From positions 59,385,619 through 59,449,618 of the forward strand of contig CM073596.1 of NCBI GenBank assembly GCA_037074705.1: a stretch of DNA of 64,000 nt. Reading direction: 5' to 3'. This stretch comes from Zhengitettix transpicula (lineage: Eukaryota; Arthropoda; Insecta; Orthoptera; Tetrigidae). The notes under the pieces are model-generated. The model ran no database searches. It was not told where the DNA came from and saw nothing but the letters and a program-made list of their open reading frames with translations. Of the stretch, positions 1 through 9,519 are shown in pieces. Each line of letters opens with the position of its first letter. Within the stretch, counting starts at the first letter, position 1. The position numbers and the translations under genes were made by a program.

Positions 1-409
1 TTACAGGCTTGACGCTAGTTAAAGTAACTAGGAAAAAAAATAATTGATAACGCCGATTTAATGTACTCTTGCTGTAAATGTAGAATGACAGTATTTAACG
101 TATTAGTGTTAATACATTCCCAAGAGTCATGATAGTCATACACGAATTATAATGATATCGAGAGACGAATAGTTTGTGGTGTTATAAATAAATTAAATAC
201 TATAATAATTTTTATAATAGTTATTCAATAACGGTTAACAATTTAAGTTTAGATAAACAAAACTTTAATTGTAACTGGAGGTAAATTTATTAGTCTTCAC
301 TGAGTTTGAGATGAAAATAGAAATTATGTATAATTATTTTTTTATTAAATTTGAACGGTAAGGAGGAATTTCCAAGACGACTTAGGACGGTAAATATTGG
401 AATTGTGTT

Positions 410-450
<41 letters not shown>

Positions 451-568
451 CATTTTAAAGAAAACAATACTGTGATAATCAAACACTTTAATCAATTTTA
501 AAATATTGTTACTGTCAAATCCCTAAACTTATTCATACAACTGTTAAAATACAGACCTTCCAGAGCAA
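1..568. other. AT-rich sequence without a recognisable gene
   Basis: I see no coding potential or recognisable repeat here apart from a (TA)n microsatellite at about 416-450. Position 569 starts the target-site duplication of the first element S copy. Confidence 0.6.
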
Positions 569-1050
569 TACTACAACGGTATTGAGTATTAATTTAGGGC
601 AACAGGCTACATGAGGGTAATCCACGTTGGGCAACTCCCCTTTAATAGCATAAAAAGGGATTTGAAAGGGGGGATGAGGAACGGGACAGCAAGGTAGCCA
701 AGGGTTAACTAGGGGCCCCGGGCTATATTTTAAGGATCCTACCCGGCATTCGCCTACAGAAATGCAGGGAAAACCCGAGAAAAACCTGCATCAGGTAGGT
801 CGGGCATTGGGTACTTGTCCCACGCCCTTCCGATAGCGGGAGAGGAGTTTGCTGTGCGGACGCAGCATTCCCTTCTCCGTACCTCTACCAGTTTAGGAGG
901 CAGCTGGCCGACTATTCCAACTGGGAACAGCGAACAACTCTTACCGTATGCCCAAGGTCTGCGACCCCGGAACATACACCTCTCAGAACAGGCCGAGGTG
1001 CCTCGGCTCGTGGGAACCTTAGTTAAAAAACGTAGAGTACTACAACGGTA
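569..1050 (-). mobile_element. Element S copy 1 with perfect 13-bp target-site duplication
   Basis: This is a short interspersed retroelement, 5'-truncated, lying on the minus strand. Its A-rich 3' end is the T-rich left side (about 582-600) and it ends near 1037. It is flanked by the identical 13-mer TACTACAACGGTA at 569-581 and 1038-1050, the footprint expected of target-primed insertion. The body shares its whole length with the other S copies: the ACCTGATGCAGGT palindrome, the GGATCCTACCCGG block and the 3' end beginning TTTAGGGCAACAGGC on the plus strand. It encodes no credible protein; short frames on both strands are incidental. I saw no clear tRNA-type A or B box, so calling it a SINE is an inference from size, tail and duplication. 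Confidence 0.88.
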
Positions 1051-2534
1051 ATATAAAGTGTTATAGACTAGTCCACTTTTTGGTTATAACAGAAGGCGGT
1101 AATTACAACTGGCTTCTGTGAATAGGAGTAAATATAAAATATACAAATGTGCCAATTATCTAGTAAACACAGTTACACTACTCATTAACCCTCCCCCCCC
1201 CACTTTCCCCCATAATATCATTGCTTTCCACATCCTGAAAGAGTTACTAAATTGAATAAAGAATTCGTTTTCGCCTGCGATATTCGGCTTCTTCAAAAGA
1301 CTCGCCCGCACGAAGGGTTGCCTATAATTAAGGAGCAGCTTGCGTTGTTTTGCGGTCTGTTTATTAAGGACGCGTTTAATTACGCCCGCAATCAGGACCC
1401 GGGGTTTTCTTGATGAATTGGGAACGGATTTGTGTTGCCTCAAGGACCCCCTCCCCAACCACCCTCCTCCCTCTCTTCCTCCGCCCACTCAAACCACCTA
1501 GTAGCAAATTACTCTTGAAACATCAAGACGGACTTTGCAACGCTAACGGTTGCTTCGAATTTGACGTTTCAGGCGTGTATTCATAATTAGGCGTCACATT
1601 ATGTTTCTTTCTTCCTCCTCGAGTGGTTGTTTATTCACGCTAATGTCAGCTATGTTCGCTTCAATTAAGAGGTAAAAGTACTCGTATACGAAAATATCTA
1701 ACATTTCAGAGAGTTTTTTCGATTATTTAATAGCATTTAGAAAAGGGCGAAATAAAATATTTTATAACTCCACCGATACTTGTAAAGAAGCATAATTTCA
1801 AATGCGTAGTAGGTTTGAAAAAATTTTTATGTTGAAAACTAACCAAGTTCAACGTGCAATTAAGAACGGTAACTTATCCGTTCACCGTGCTTATATTTAT
1901 TGCTTTTAGACGCGAAAGAGACGGAGGAATGTAGAAATCTGCGACAGAAAATTTTAACTGTCGTACACGGGATACTTTAAGTATTGTAGGGCAGAACTGT
2001 TGGGGTTAGATGGAATGAGAGTCTTGATGCTTGGTATTTCACCTAACGGTATGCGATTGTTTAGGTTTTACTTAAGGTTCAATTTGTAAGAGGCCTAGGA
2101 CTTTCTAGATGTTAATCTAGTCTTCTAATAAATAAAACAGAGTGTTTATTTGTGTATATGTTCCGCATACAAATTTTCCCCAATTTCCGTATGCGTTTTC
2201 CTTACGACCAGAGAAAATCACTGTGGGGGTAAGACATATCTACAACCCCCAGGAGCGGGAGGTGGATATTTTAAAATATACTCAAACGTTTCTCCTAAGC
2301 GTAAAGAATAAATTTTTTAAGATCCTGCTATTTTTTTTGCATTTCAGACTTCAATTTTTTGCACTATCATTTCATATAAATTAGTGATTCTATTCCCCAC
2401 ATATTTTTTTTTAGTCTTTGCCTTTTTAACTTCATAGGCCTTTACATATGTTGAATTTAAGCAACCACTTGAACTTCTGTGTTATACATGCGTCTACATA
2501 ATTTCACTGAAGTTCTGACGGCGCTGATTTTTTT
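1051..2534. other. Unannotated AT-rich stretch
   Basis: No gene found. A pyrimidine-rich run with C homopolymer lies at 1185-1215 and another C-rich stretch at 1440-1500. The 40 bases around 2131-2172, containing TATGTTCCGCATACAAA, recur at 62382-62440, so they mark a small dispersed repeat. Confidence 0.5.
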
Positions 2535-2760
2535 TTTACTTATCTTCGTTAACGACACGGGACAGTGAGAGAGAGAGAGAGAGAAAGTGAGAGGGAGGCA
2601 ATGAAGAAACACGGGCAAGGGAAGGAAGCCGAGGGCAAAAACAAGCAGCAAGGGGTAGGGGGGAGGGGGGGGGGCAAGATGATAAATGTGGACGCAAAAG
2701 AAAGGACGGGAGAGAGAGGAGATAGTGCAGTGCTTAGGGGGAGGGTTTGGGAAGATTTAT
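2535..2760. repeat. Purine-rich tract with (GA)n and G runs
   Basis: The plus strand is almost entirely purine here, with a (GA)n run near 2568-2583 and G runs at 2656-2674. Arg/Glu-rich and Ser/Leu-rich open frames come from this bias and are not genes. Confidence 0.7.
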
Positions 2761-2960
2761 GGGGCGCGCGCCCTCTGTAGAAAGTAATATACAGCACCCG
2801 GACGCCTATGGGAGTCTTGCCCCGCTTAATAACTGCACGTTCCGCTTATTCGGGGGCATAGAAGTAAAAGAAGAAAAAAAAAGGATAAAAAGAGGAAGCG
2901 AGCCTGCCGTCACTCACCTGTCACAACAGTTTCATTAAGAAAGCCCACGAGAGTCTAGTC

Positions 2961-3454
2961 ATAATCGGGACTTTACATTACAGGGCAGGTTACAGAAAAA
3001 GGCAGAGAGGTCAACTGAGCAGGTTCAGAGATCATCCTGACTTTTCCTAGCAACCTCAATACCAACTGATTTATAGAAAGACATTGAAACCAGAAAATGT
3101 TGGATCAATAAAATCCTACGCGATTTTTCCAACGATAGTGCGGTCATAAAATCTCCTTTTCAATTTCATTGTCATCTTAACTCCTTTCAGTTTCGTAAAT
3201 ATTATTAGAAAAAATTATATTTTCAATTTCAATAATAAGTACAAAATTTTTATATCATTTTTGGAAGCTCTCAGTCGCAAGTAATTGGCGTCAGAGAGAT
3301 TTAGAATCAAAGAAACTAAGTGGAAATTGATGACATGATTCGCATTTAATGAAATATACCAAAATACGATACAAATAAATGGACTGAGGTATAATACGAT
3401 TAATATAATAATTATGTATCACTTACGTCCAGAACAGGCTGAGGCGACCATCTA
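2961..3454. other. No feature recognised
   Basis: AT-rich sequence with many stops in all frames. I saw no repeat shared with the rest of the window. Confidence 0.5.
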
Positions 3455-3570
3455 ACGTGTAGGTTCCTGTGTTAGGACTCCAGAGATATACGTTGACTCG
3501 CTAGACTTTTTCGTTAAAGATAAAAAACTCGAGCAACAATTTATTCATAATTCAGATTGCATAAAACACA
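3455..3570 (+). repeat. Dispersed repeat shared with 13425-13530
   Basis: The block containing CCAGAGATATACGT, CGTTAAAGATAAAAAACTCG and CAATTTATTCAT appears again near 13430-13525 in the same orientation with a few substitutions and one short insertion. There it ends exactly where an S copy begins. Confidence 0.75.
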
Positions 3571-3624
3571 GAAAATCTACAAAATTAAAACTCTCTTGTT
3601 TTACATTGTCGTGGCGACACTGAA

Positions 3625-3710
3625 CATAACTTCTATGCGTCGTGGCATGTGATCTTTGGCAATTTGATTTCCTTGTCGCTGGGAGAGTTGGCGCGCGCGA
3701 CAAATTCAAA
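3625..3710 (+). repeat. Dispersed repeat shared with 7681-7745
   Basis: CGTGGCATGTGATCTTTGGC followed by a CCTTGTCGCTGGGAG block occurs here and again at 7690-7738, where it abuts the last unit of the ribozyme-like tandem array. It may belong to the body of the element that carries the motif. Confidence 0.7.
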
Positions 3711-3867
3711 GAATCTCTTTGCAATTTGCCACAGCCGTATATATTTTATAGACTATCCGATAAATTATTGTATATCATTGTTTAATTTGTCAATTGCGCC
3801 ATTTTTTTATCAGTCACAGATATGTGTATATATATATATATATATATGTATTATGACTATTGAAGAC

Positions 3868-4112
3868 AGATTATAAATAAACAACAGCCATTTAACGTTA
3901 GAAAAATTTTTTTTAACAGGAATTATACAACGTTTCGTAAATTGAGACCTCTTCAGGTAAGAAGATATACAAAGTCGGAGTCGTTCTCCGCTGACTACCA
4001 AGATTTTGTAAATCTTCTTACCTCTGGAAAGGTCGCAATTAGCGACGAAACGTTGTATAAGTCCTATTAAAAATTATTTTTTCTGACATTGAAAGGCTGC
4101 TGTTTATTTATA
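3868..4112. mobile_element. Foldback element with paired hammerhead-like motifs (family i)
   Basis: Two arms face each other. The left arm reads TTATAAATAAACAACAGCC near 3872 and its reverse complement appears near 4090-4112. Each arm carries the motif ACAACGTTTCG or its complement. On the minus strand (3929-3956) the core CUGAAGA is intact but stem II is weak. On the plus strand (4021-4053) a perfect GUCGC/GCGAC stem precedes GAAACGUUGU but the core is altered to CUGGAAA. The arms are about 90 bp and separated by about 65 bp. No coding capacity. It looks like a non-autonomous derivative of a ribozyme-bearing retroelement. Confidence 0.7.
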
Positions 4113-4681
4113 ATAAATATTTTGGTCTGAAATATCAAGAATTTCAGGTCCGTTTTTAAATGTTCCAAATTAATTGGGGAGGAGGAGGGGGGGGGGGTTC
4201 AAATATGAGAACACAAGTAGTCAATCACAGCGTAGGATGCTTCTCCTCGTCATGGTCCGACAAACAAAATGGGGTAAGACTGAAGGAATATTGCGACACT
4301 GACCGCGTGTCACACACAACAACTACTCTGGAATGGGTCGTGACAGATGACAGTCAAAGCCGCGCAATTAGTTAAATTTCAAAGGGTTTTAATTTTAAAA
4401 CATTTGTAGCGTGTTTCAGACGTGCGCAAGTAAAATTTAAAATATATATATATATATATATATTTTTTAAAAAACTGCCGCGTTTTGGACCTTCCATGAT
4501 TTTGAAATACGTGACATGTTTTAAATAATCACCTATATGACAGCTTTTAAAATTTTCCTTAACACGCTACTTAGAAAAAGGAATTTCCAGACCGTCCTCT
4601 AAACACACAAACAGGGAGACAGGGCGGAAATTTTAAAATGATTTAATTAATATGTCAACCACTCAAGAGTCAACTCATAAG
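4113..4681. other. No gene recognised; poly-G and (AT)n
   Basis: This stretch contains a G run at 4178-4197 and an (AT)n tract at 4443-4462. Nothing else was recognised. Confidence 0.5.
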
Positions 4682-4969
4682 CAGGTCAGACTGAAAGTGT
4701 AGGAGGTGATTAAGGGGGATAATTGGGGGATGATTTCAGATGTCTGAATCATGCAGACGAGACGTGTGAAGCATGTATTACTGTATGTCAGATAATATTC
4801 CTCCACGACTGATTACACTTAAAAGGTTGGTACAGGTAAAGGGTGGGTTCTTATGTTCCTTTCAAATATTTTTTTTTTATTGGGGGAGGTTATATTAATT
4901 TTATTAATTTTGTATCTGAATCTTACTTAAAGTCGATTTTTTTAATAAAAATAAATTCTAGGCGTCGAA

Positions 4970-4979
4970 TGACGCAGCA
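4970..4979 (+). promoter_or_regulatory. Antioxidant-response-like site TGACGCAGCA, copy 1
   Basis: TGACGCAGCA fits the TGACnnnGC core bound by CNC-bZIP/Maf dimers. It is kept exactly in the second copy at 6089-6098. The match is short, so binding is an inference supported only by conservation between the two copies. Confidence 0.35.
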
Positions 4980-5091
4980 GGTGGCTGCAGTTAAGGTTCG
5001 CGAAACAAACAACTTTTCCCCTCACTTCCCCTCACTTTCCGTGACCAGTCGTAACCAGTAGCGGAGTCGAGTCACCCCATTTTCCTTGCAG

Positions 5092-5139
5092 TGTCGTGTG
5101 GACGAGTGACGGGTGCAGGCGCAGGCGCTTCACACCTCC
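5092..5139 (+). other. Exon-like segment with consensus splice sites, copy 1
   Basis: A 48-nt GC-rich segment is bounded by TTTCCTTGCAG on the left and GTAAGTTTT on the right, both strong matches to acceptor and donor consensus. The second copy has a 35-nt counterpart at 6207-6241 with both sites kept. It could be a small non-coding exon or the 3' part of a first exon. The unequal lengths (48 and 35) argue against a conserved reading frame. Confidence 0.3.
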
Positions 5140-5469
5140 GTAAGTTTTCATTCGGTAACGGTTAAAAATAATTAATTGTAAACAAATTGCGTGACTGTTG
5201 TTAATTACATTATTTTAAATCAACTTTGACCAATTAACGCGGAGCAACAAACATCAATTTCCGATAAAGAAGTTATAAATCGATCCAATAATTGTTGAAT
5301 ATGGATCTGCAGTTTTAATATGCGCATTATTAATTTATACTATTAAATAATTATGATAGTTTTATGTCGTTTCAGCTATCGTAAAAAAATAAACAGCGAA
5401 TCGAAAAAAAAATATAACTTAAAAGTAGCCATAATAATTCTATAGTTCTTGAATTGTTTGCCGGGTTCC

Positions 5470-5580
5470 GTAACCGGATTTACGGCCCGAACGTTTCATC
5501 ATCGACATCTAGCTGAAGATGTCGACGATACGTTGTTGATTAGTCAACGACGTCCCACCCAGCGGTTGCAAAATCCCTGA
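5470..5580. repeat. Decayed hammerhead-like inverted motif
   Basis: AACGTTTCATCATCGACATC is followed after two bases by CUGAAGAUGUCGACGAUACG, its near reverse complement, and then by the palindrome GTTGTTGATTAGTCAACGAC. The GAAAC box has been lost on the plus strand. An even more decayed counterpart lies at 6540-6630 in the second duplicate. Confidence 0.45.
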
Positions 5581-5689
5581 TGAACAATTCCAGCGCCATA
5601 TTCCTCTGCGGAAATTAATAATTATATTAAATAAATAAAAAATCAGTTAATTTTAAATCAGGGGATATTTTTTTTTAAAATGTTAAATG

Positions 5690-5885
5690 AATCAACGTTT
5701 CGTCGCTTATTTTGCGACCTCAACAGGTTCAAGATTTTTGAATAAAACAAAATATAGACCCCCGACAATGTAAAATAATTTTTACTGTTAGTTCTCGTTT
5801 TAAATTCCACTTATCAGACAATTTTTTTTAAAAAACCTTGAACCCTGATGATGTCGCCAAAAAAAGCGACGAAACGTTGTTTCAT
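5690..5885. mobile_element. Foldback pair of hammerhead-like motifs (family i)
   Basis: The minus-strand motif (5694-5727) has stem II GUCGC/GCGAC but core CUGUUGA. The plus-strand motif (5845-5880) has an intact CUGAUGA core, one unpaired U, the same 5-bp stem II, then GAAAC and GUU. The two face each other across about 115 bp. Confidence 0.7.
5845..5880 (+). ncRNA. Hammerhead-ribozyme-like motif, best family (i) copy
   Basis: Seen in order: CUGAUGA at 5845-5851, one extra U, GUCGC, a short A-rich loop, GCGAC, GAAAC at 5871-5875 and GUU. The CUGANGA and GAAA boxes and an NUH triplet are the invariant parts of a hammerhead. ACGU after GAA is self-complementary, so stem III could form only between two molecules. 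The extra base between the core and stem II is not in the textbook structure, so self-cleavage is uncertain. Confidence 0.45.
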
Positions 5886-6088
5886 AAGAACATCACACTG
5901 AAGGGTGGGAATCACAATTAATAAACGATTGAGGAGGATAATTGGGGATAATTTCAGTTTCAACTGTTTTCCGTTTTCTTTAATTTTGTTTGGGGGGGGG
6001 GGGGAGAGATTAAATTAATATTTTATTAATCTTGTATCTGAATTTTACTTAATGTCGATTTTTTAAAATAAATTCTAGGCGTCGAATG

Positions 6089-6098
6089 ACGCAGCAGG
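6089..6098 (+). promoter_or_regulatory. Antioxidant-response-like site TGACGCAGCA, copy 2
   Basis: Exact counterpart of the site at 4970-4979, in a 30-base block that is nearly identical between the duplicates. Confidence 0.35.
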
Positions 6099-6206
6099 TG
6101 GCTGCAGTTAAGGTTCGCCAAAACACCAGCTTCCCCTCACTTCCCCTCACATTCCGTGACCAGTCGTAACCAGTAGCGGACTCGAGTCACCCCATTTACC
6201 TTGCAG

Positions 6207-6241
6207 TGGACGAGCGGCAGGTGCAGGCGCTTTGCAGCTCC
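6207..6241 (+). other. Exon-like segment with consensus splice sites, copy 2
   Basis: 35 nt between ACCTTGCAG and GTAAGTTTT. It retains GTGCAGGCGC but lacks 13 nt present in copy 1. Confidence 0.3.
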
Positions 6242-6767
6242 GTAAGTTTTAATTCACCGATATTTAACAATAATGTATTTTAAAAACAAATTTCGTGAAC
6301 TGTTGTTATATAAATTGTTTTCAATCAACTTTGACGCGGAGCAAAAAACTTCAATTTTCGATAAACAAATTATAAATCGATAAAATAATTGTTGAATAAT
6401 AATAAGTGTTGTTATTAGAGTCTTTGTTACGTCGTAATATTAAATATATTAGAGAATTATGATAGTTTTAAGGTCGCTTCAGCTCGTTAAATATAAATAA
6501 ACAGCGCAACGAAAAATATAACTTAAAAATTAATTATATAATTCTGGAGACGTTGGCGTTGAATTAGCAGGACGTTTTATCGACGTTTTAGTGCTCTAAT
6601 CGACTAAACGTTGTTGATTAGTCAACGACAATCCTCCCCCTCCCCCCTCCACGCCACTCCCTCCATTGGTTGCGACAACTCCAGCGCCATATTCACCTAC
6701 GGAAATTAATAATTATCATCGAATCAGTGAATTTTAAATTTTAAAAAAATAATTTATTAAAGTAAAA

Positions 6768-7010
6768 TTAAACAACGTTTCGTCGCTTATTTTGCGACCT
6801 CATCAGGGGTTCCAGGTTTTTTTTAAAAATAAAAATGAATATAGACGCGTCAATGTAAATTAATTTTTACTGGTTGTTCTATTTTTAAATTTTACATTTC
6901 GGCGCCATGACAGTCCGCAAAGACTGGCCTTTCAATTTTTATTTTTTAAAAAAATAAACACTTGAACCCTGATGATGTCACCAAATAAGAGACGAAACGT
7001 TGTTTAATTT
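6768..7010. mobile_element. Foldback pair of intact hammerhead-like motifs (family i)
   Basis: On the minus strand (6774-6806) the core CUGAUGA, stem GUCGC/GCGAC, GAAAC and GUUGUU are all intact. On the plus strand (6969-7004) the core is intact but stem II is reduced to GUC/GAC. The latter is also the first monomer of the tandem array. Because the motifs face each other, transcription from either strand would yield one sense and one antisense copy. Confidence 0.7.
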
Positions 7011-7690
7011 TTACATTACTAAATTATTATTTAATTTGACTCAAAATTGGCTTGTGTTAACGTTTGAAATTTTACATTTCGCCGCCATGACAGTCCGCAG
7101 AGATTGGCCTTTCTATTGTTTTCTTTAAAAAATAAACACTTGAACCTTGATGATGTCACCAAATAAGAGACGAAACGTTGTTTAGTTTTTACATTACTAA
7201 ATTATTATTTTTTTGACTCAAAATTGGCTGGTGTTCTCGTTTTAAATTTCGGCCATGACAGTCCGCAAAGATTGGCCTTTCAATTTTTTTTTTAAAAAAA
7301 ACACTTGAACCCTGATGATGTCACCAAATAAGAGACGAAACGTTGTTTAATTTTTACATTACTAAATTATTATTTAATTTGACTCAAAATTGGCTTGTGT
7401 TAACGTTTGAAATTTTACATTTCGCCGCCATGACAGTCCGCAGAGATTGGCCTTTCTATTGTTTTCTTTAAAAAATAAACACTTGAACCTTGATGATGTC
7501 ACCAAATAAGAGACGAAACGTTGTTTAGATTTACATTACTAAATTATTATTTTTTTGACTCAAAATTGGCTGGTGTTCTCGTTTTAAATTTCGGCCATGA
7601 CAGTCCGCAAAGATTGGCCTTTCAATTTTTTTTTTTTTTAAAAAAAACACTTGAACCCTGATGATGTCGCCGAAACGAACTTCTCTGTGA
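6905..7690 (+). repeat. Tandem array of hammerhead-bearing monomers with 343-bp higher-order period
   Basis: Five monomers of 165-178 bp repeat head to tail. Their core boxes start at 6969, 7147, 7312, 7490 and 7658. Monomers 1 and 3 carry CTGATGA, a GGCTTGTGTTAACG flank and CCGCCATGACAGTCCG. Monomers 2 and 4 carry the mutant TTGATGA, a GGCTGGTGTTCTCG flank and GGCCATGACAGTCCG. The array is therefore two copies of a dimer (343 bp apart) plus a fifth unit whose motif has lost its loop and stem (7658-7680). Each monomer includes ATGACAGTCCGC, an A/T run, ACTTGAACC and the motif. Tandem hammerhead monomers resemble retrozymes and ribozyme satellites, but no tRNA-primer site or long terminal repeat is visible. 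Confidence 0.85.
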
Positions 7691-7745
7691 CGTGGCATGT
7701 GATCTTTGGCAATTCGATTTTTCCTTGTCGCTGGGAGTTCAAAGT
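7681..7745 (+). repeat. Second copy of the CCTTGTCGCTGGGAG repeat
   Basis: Matches 3625-3710. It directly follows the fifth array monomer. Confidence 0.7.
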
Positions 7746-8810
7746 CAAATAATCTCCGTGGAATCCGCGACAAACGTAACTACAATGTGTTTTTAAAAAT
7801 ATATATATAATTCTGTATAAAATCGCAGAAAATAGTCGGGAAATTATAAATATCGTTAATTGAATATCGACGTTTTAAAACTTGGGAGATTTTAAGTAAA
7901 TTAAATTTAAATTACGACGACGAGAAAAATTCTTGATTGATCAGTCTCACATTGAGACCTGAGTCTTGGAAAACTAACATATTCGAAAATTGTTTTTGAG
8001 AAAACTATATTTCCAAGACCGTGACGTCAGTGTGTCCTCTTGGTAGATTAATCCCTCTCTCTCTCTCTTGCTTCGTCCCTACCCCTCTCTCCCAATGTTT
8101 TCGCTTAAATAATTTTTCGGTTATTTTTGACGTCATTAGAAGAAGAAGAAAAAGCTTGTCTCTTTCCTGAAACACTTTTTTGAGTCCAGGAGCCGCCGTT
8201 GTAGCATAGATTCTCATTCACTTTAAAGTCAGCTATAGTCCCTCGTTAAATTCCGTGCCATCACGAGGACCTGTTGCGACAATGAGGAGTATCCGGAGTC
8301 CACTTGCGGGAATATAGGAACTGGTTAAAAAAAATTGAGAGATGAAATGAGACGCATTACCGACACGCCTGTACTCGGGTGGAGGAGTGAAGCTTCCTCA
8401 CAGCATCCTCGCAAAGGAGTTCTTGTATTACACTAGAGACTTCTTGGCGATGCTACGTGACAGCACGTTTGTCCCATAGAAAAAAAAAAAGAAAAAGTAA
8501 AACTCCTCTCGAGTCGGGAAAGATGGCCTGGCAGAACGTGATCGGGAGGGAGGACGGGTTTGGCTTACATCTTCAAAAGCTTCGACTAGTTTTTTTTTTC
8601 CTCCTCCCCCGTGAATCAGAACTCAATGACACAGAAAATAGGAACGTTCGTTCATAAGACATAAGTCATGTCTGTCCTCTCGTGCTACAAATGAGACGGA
8701 AAATTCATATAGGGTAGATATTTTCCGCCATAGAGCCTCGCTAATAAACGACACTGGTCGCCTTGATGCTTCTTTCCTTACTGGAAAATTGTTTTTTATT
8801 CTTCTTCTTA
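7746..8810. other. Unannotated stretch
   Basis: No gene or shared repeat recognised. A (CT)n tract lies at about 8053-8070. The part around 8220-8760 is somewhat GC-richer and could be unique sequence, but I cannot support a function. Confidence 0.45.
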
Positions 8811-8850
8811 GAGTAACAGCAGGCTACACGAGGGTGGGTAATCACGTGGT
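8811..8850 (-). mobile_element. Element S 3'-end fragment
   Basis: Only the terminal 40 bases are present: GTAACAGCAGGCTACACGAG and the adjoining GGGTAATCAC. Confidence 0.6.
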
Positions 8851-9049
8851 TATACAATAAACAGTTTGTTAATGATTTTCAGGGTTATTGGGTTTATATA
8901 CAGACTTGTTTTGAAGTTATAGTGAGCAAGGAACAGTGAAAAAGGCAAAGAAAATTAAATAAACTAGAAAAATAAAATTCGGACTCTCTATACTGGGGCA
9001 GCTGATATAATATGATAATTAAAAATGTCACTTGATCCTTCGTTTTTTT

Positions 9050-9519
9050 TAAAATAAGGCGTAGACAGGCTATGAATAGGGTAATCCGCAGAGTGGCAAC
9101 TCCCCTCTTATAGCATAGGAAAGGGATTTGAAAGGGGGGATGCGGAAGGGTGGAGGAAGGTAGCCAAGGGTTAACTAGGGCCCCCGGGCTATATTTTAAG
9201 GATCCTACCCGGCATTCGCCTAAAGAAATGCAGAACAAACCCTAGAAAAACTTGCTTCAGGTAGGTCGAGCATTTGGTACTTGTCCCACCACGGCTTTCC
9301 AATTGCGGGGGAGGGGTTTGCTGTGGGGTCGCAGAATTTCCCTCTGTGTGCTTTGACCAGTTCAGGAGGCGGCTGGCCGAGTGTTCCAATGGGAACAGAG
9401 AACAACTTTTACCGTATTCCCAAGGTCTGTGACCCCGTAACTTACAACCTCTCAAAACAGGGCCGAGGTTCTTCGGCATGGGAGAACCTTAGTTTAAAAA
9501 AAACAGAGAGAGAGGAGAA
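9050..9519 (-). mobile_element. Element S copy 3, first of a tandem pair
   Basis: Minus-strand copy covering the 3' end (T-rich left edge) through the GAACCTTAGTT region and the GAGAGAGAG stretch. It lacks the 5' hairpin. The next copy begins immediately with its own T-run, so the two are joined head to tail with no host DNA between them. Confidence 0.85.

Larger units (their letters stand above)
4682..5889 (+). repeat. Tandem duplication, copy 1 (about 1.2 kb)
   Basis: This segment and 5905-7010 are diverged direct copies. Shared landmarks in order are GGGGATAATTGGGG, a T/G-rich run, GTCGATTTTTT, GGCGTCGAATGACGCAGCAG, two CCCCTCACTTCC blocks, CCAGTCGTAACCAGTAGCGG, TTGCAG, CTCCGTAAGTTTT, CAACTTTGAC, GTTGTTGATTAGTCAACGAC and an inverted pair of hammerhead-like motifs at the end. 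The middle is more GC-rich than the surroundings and looks host-like rather than transposon-like. Confidence 0.8.
5905..7010 (+). repeat. Tandem duplication, copy 2
   Basis: Diverged second copy of 4682-5889; landmarks are listed under copy 1. It starts near GAGGAGGATAATTGGGG at 5930 and runs into the hammerhead-like tandem array without a clear boundary, so the array may be a local expansion of the 3' end of this unit. Confidence 0.78.

Noticed and set aside
582..1037. Element S as a tRNA-derived SINE
   Set aside because: Size, A-tail and duplication fit a SINE, but I could not find a convincing A box or B box or a tRNA-like fold at the 5' end, so the tRNA origin is not claimed.
6905..7690. 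Regularly spaced repeats as a CRISPR array
   Set aside because: Units are 165-178 bp with long conserved sequence between motifs and no unique spacers, in an animal genome. This is a satellite-type array.
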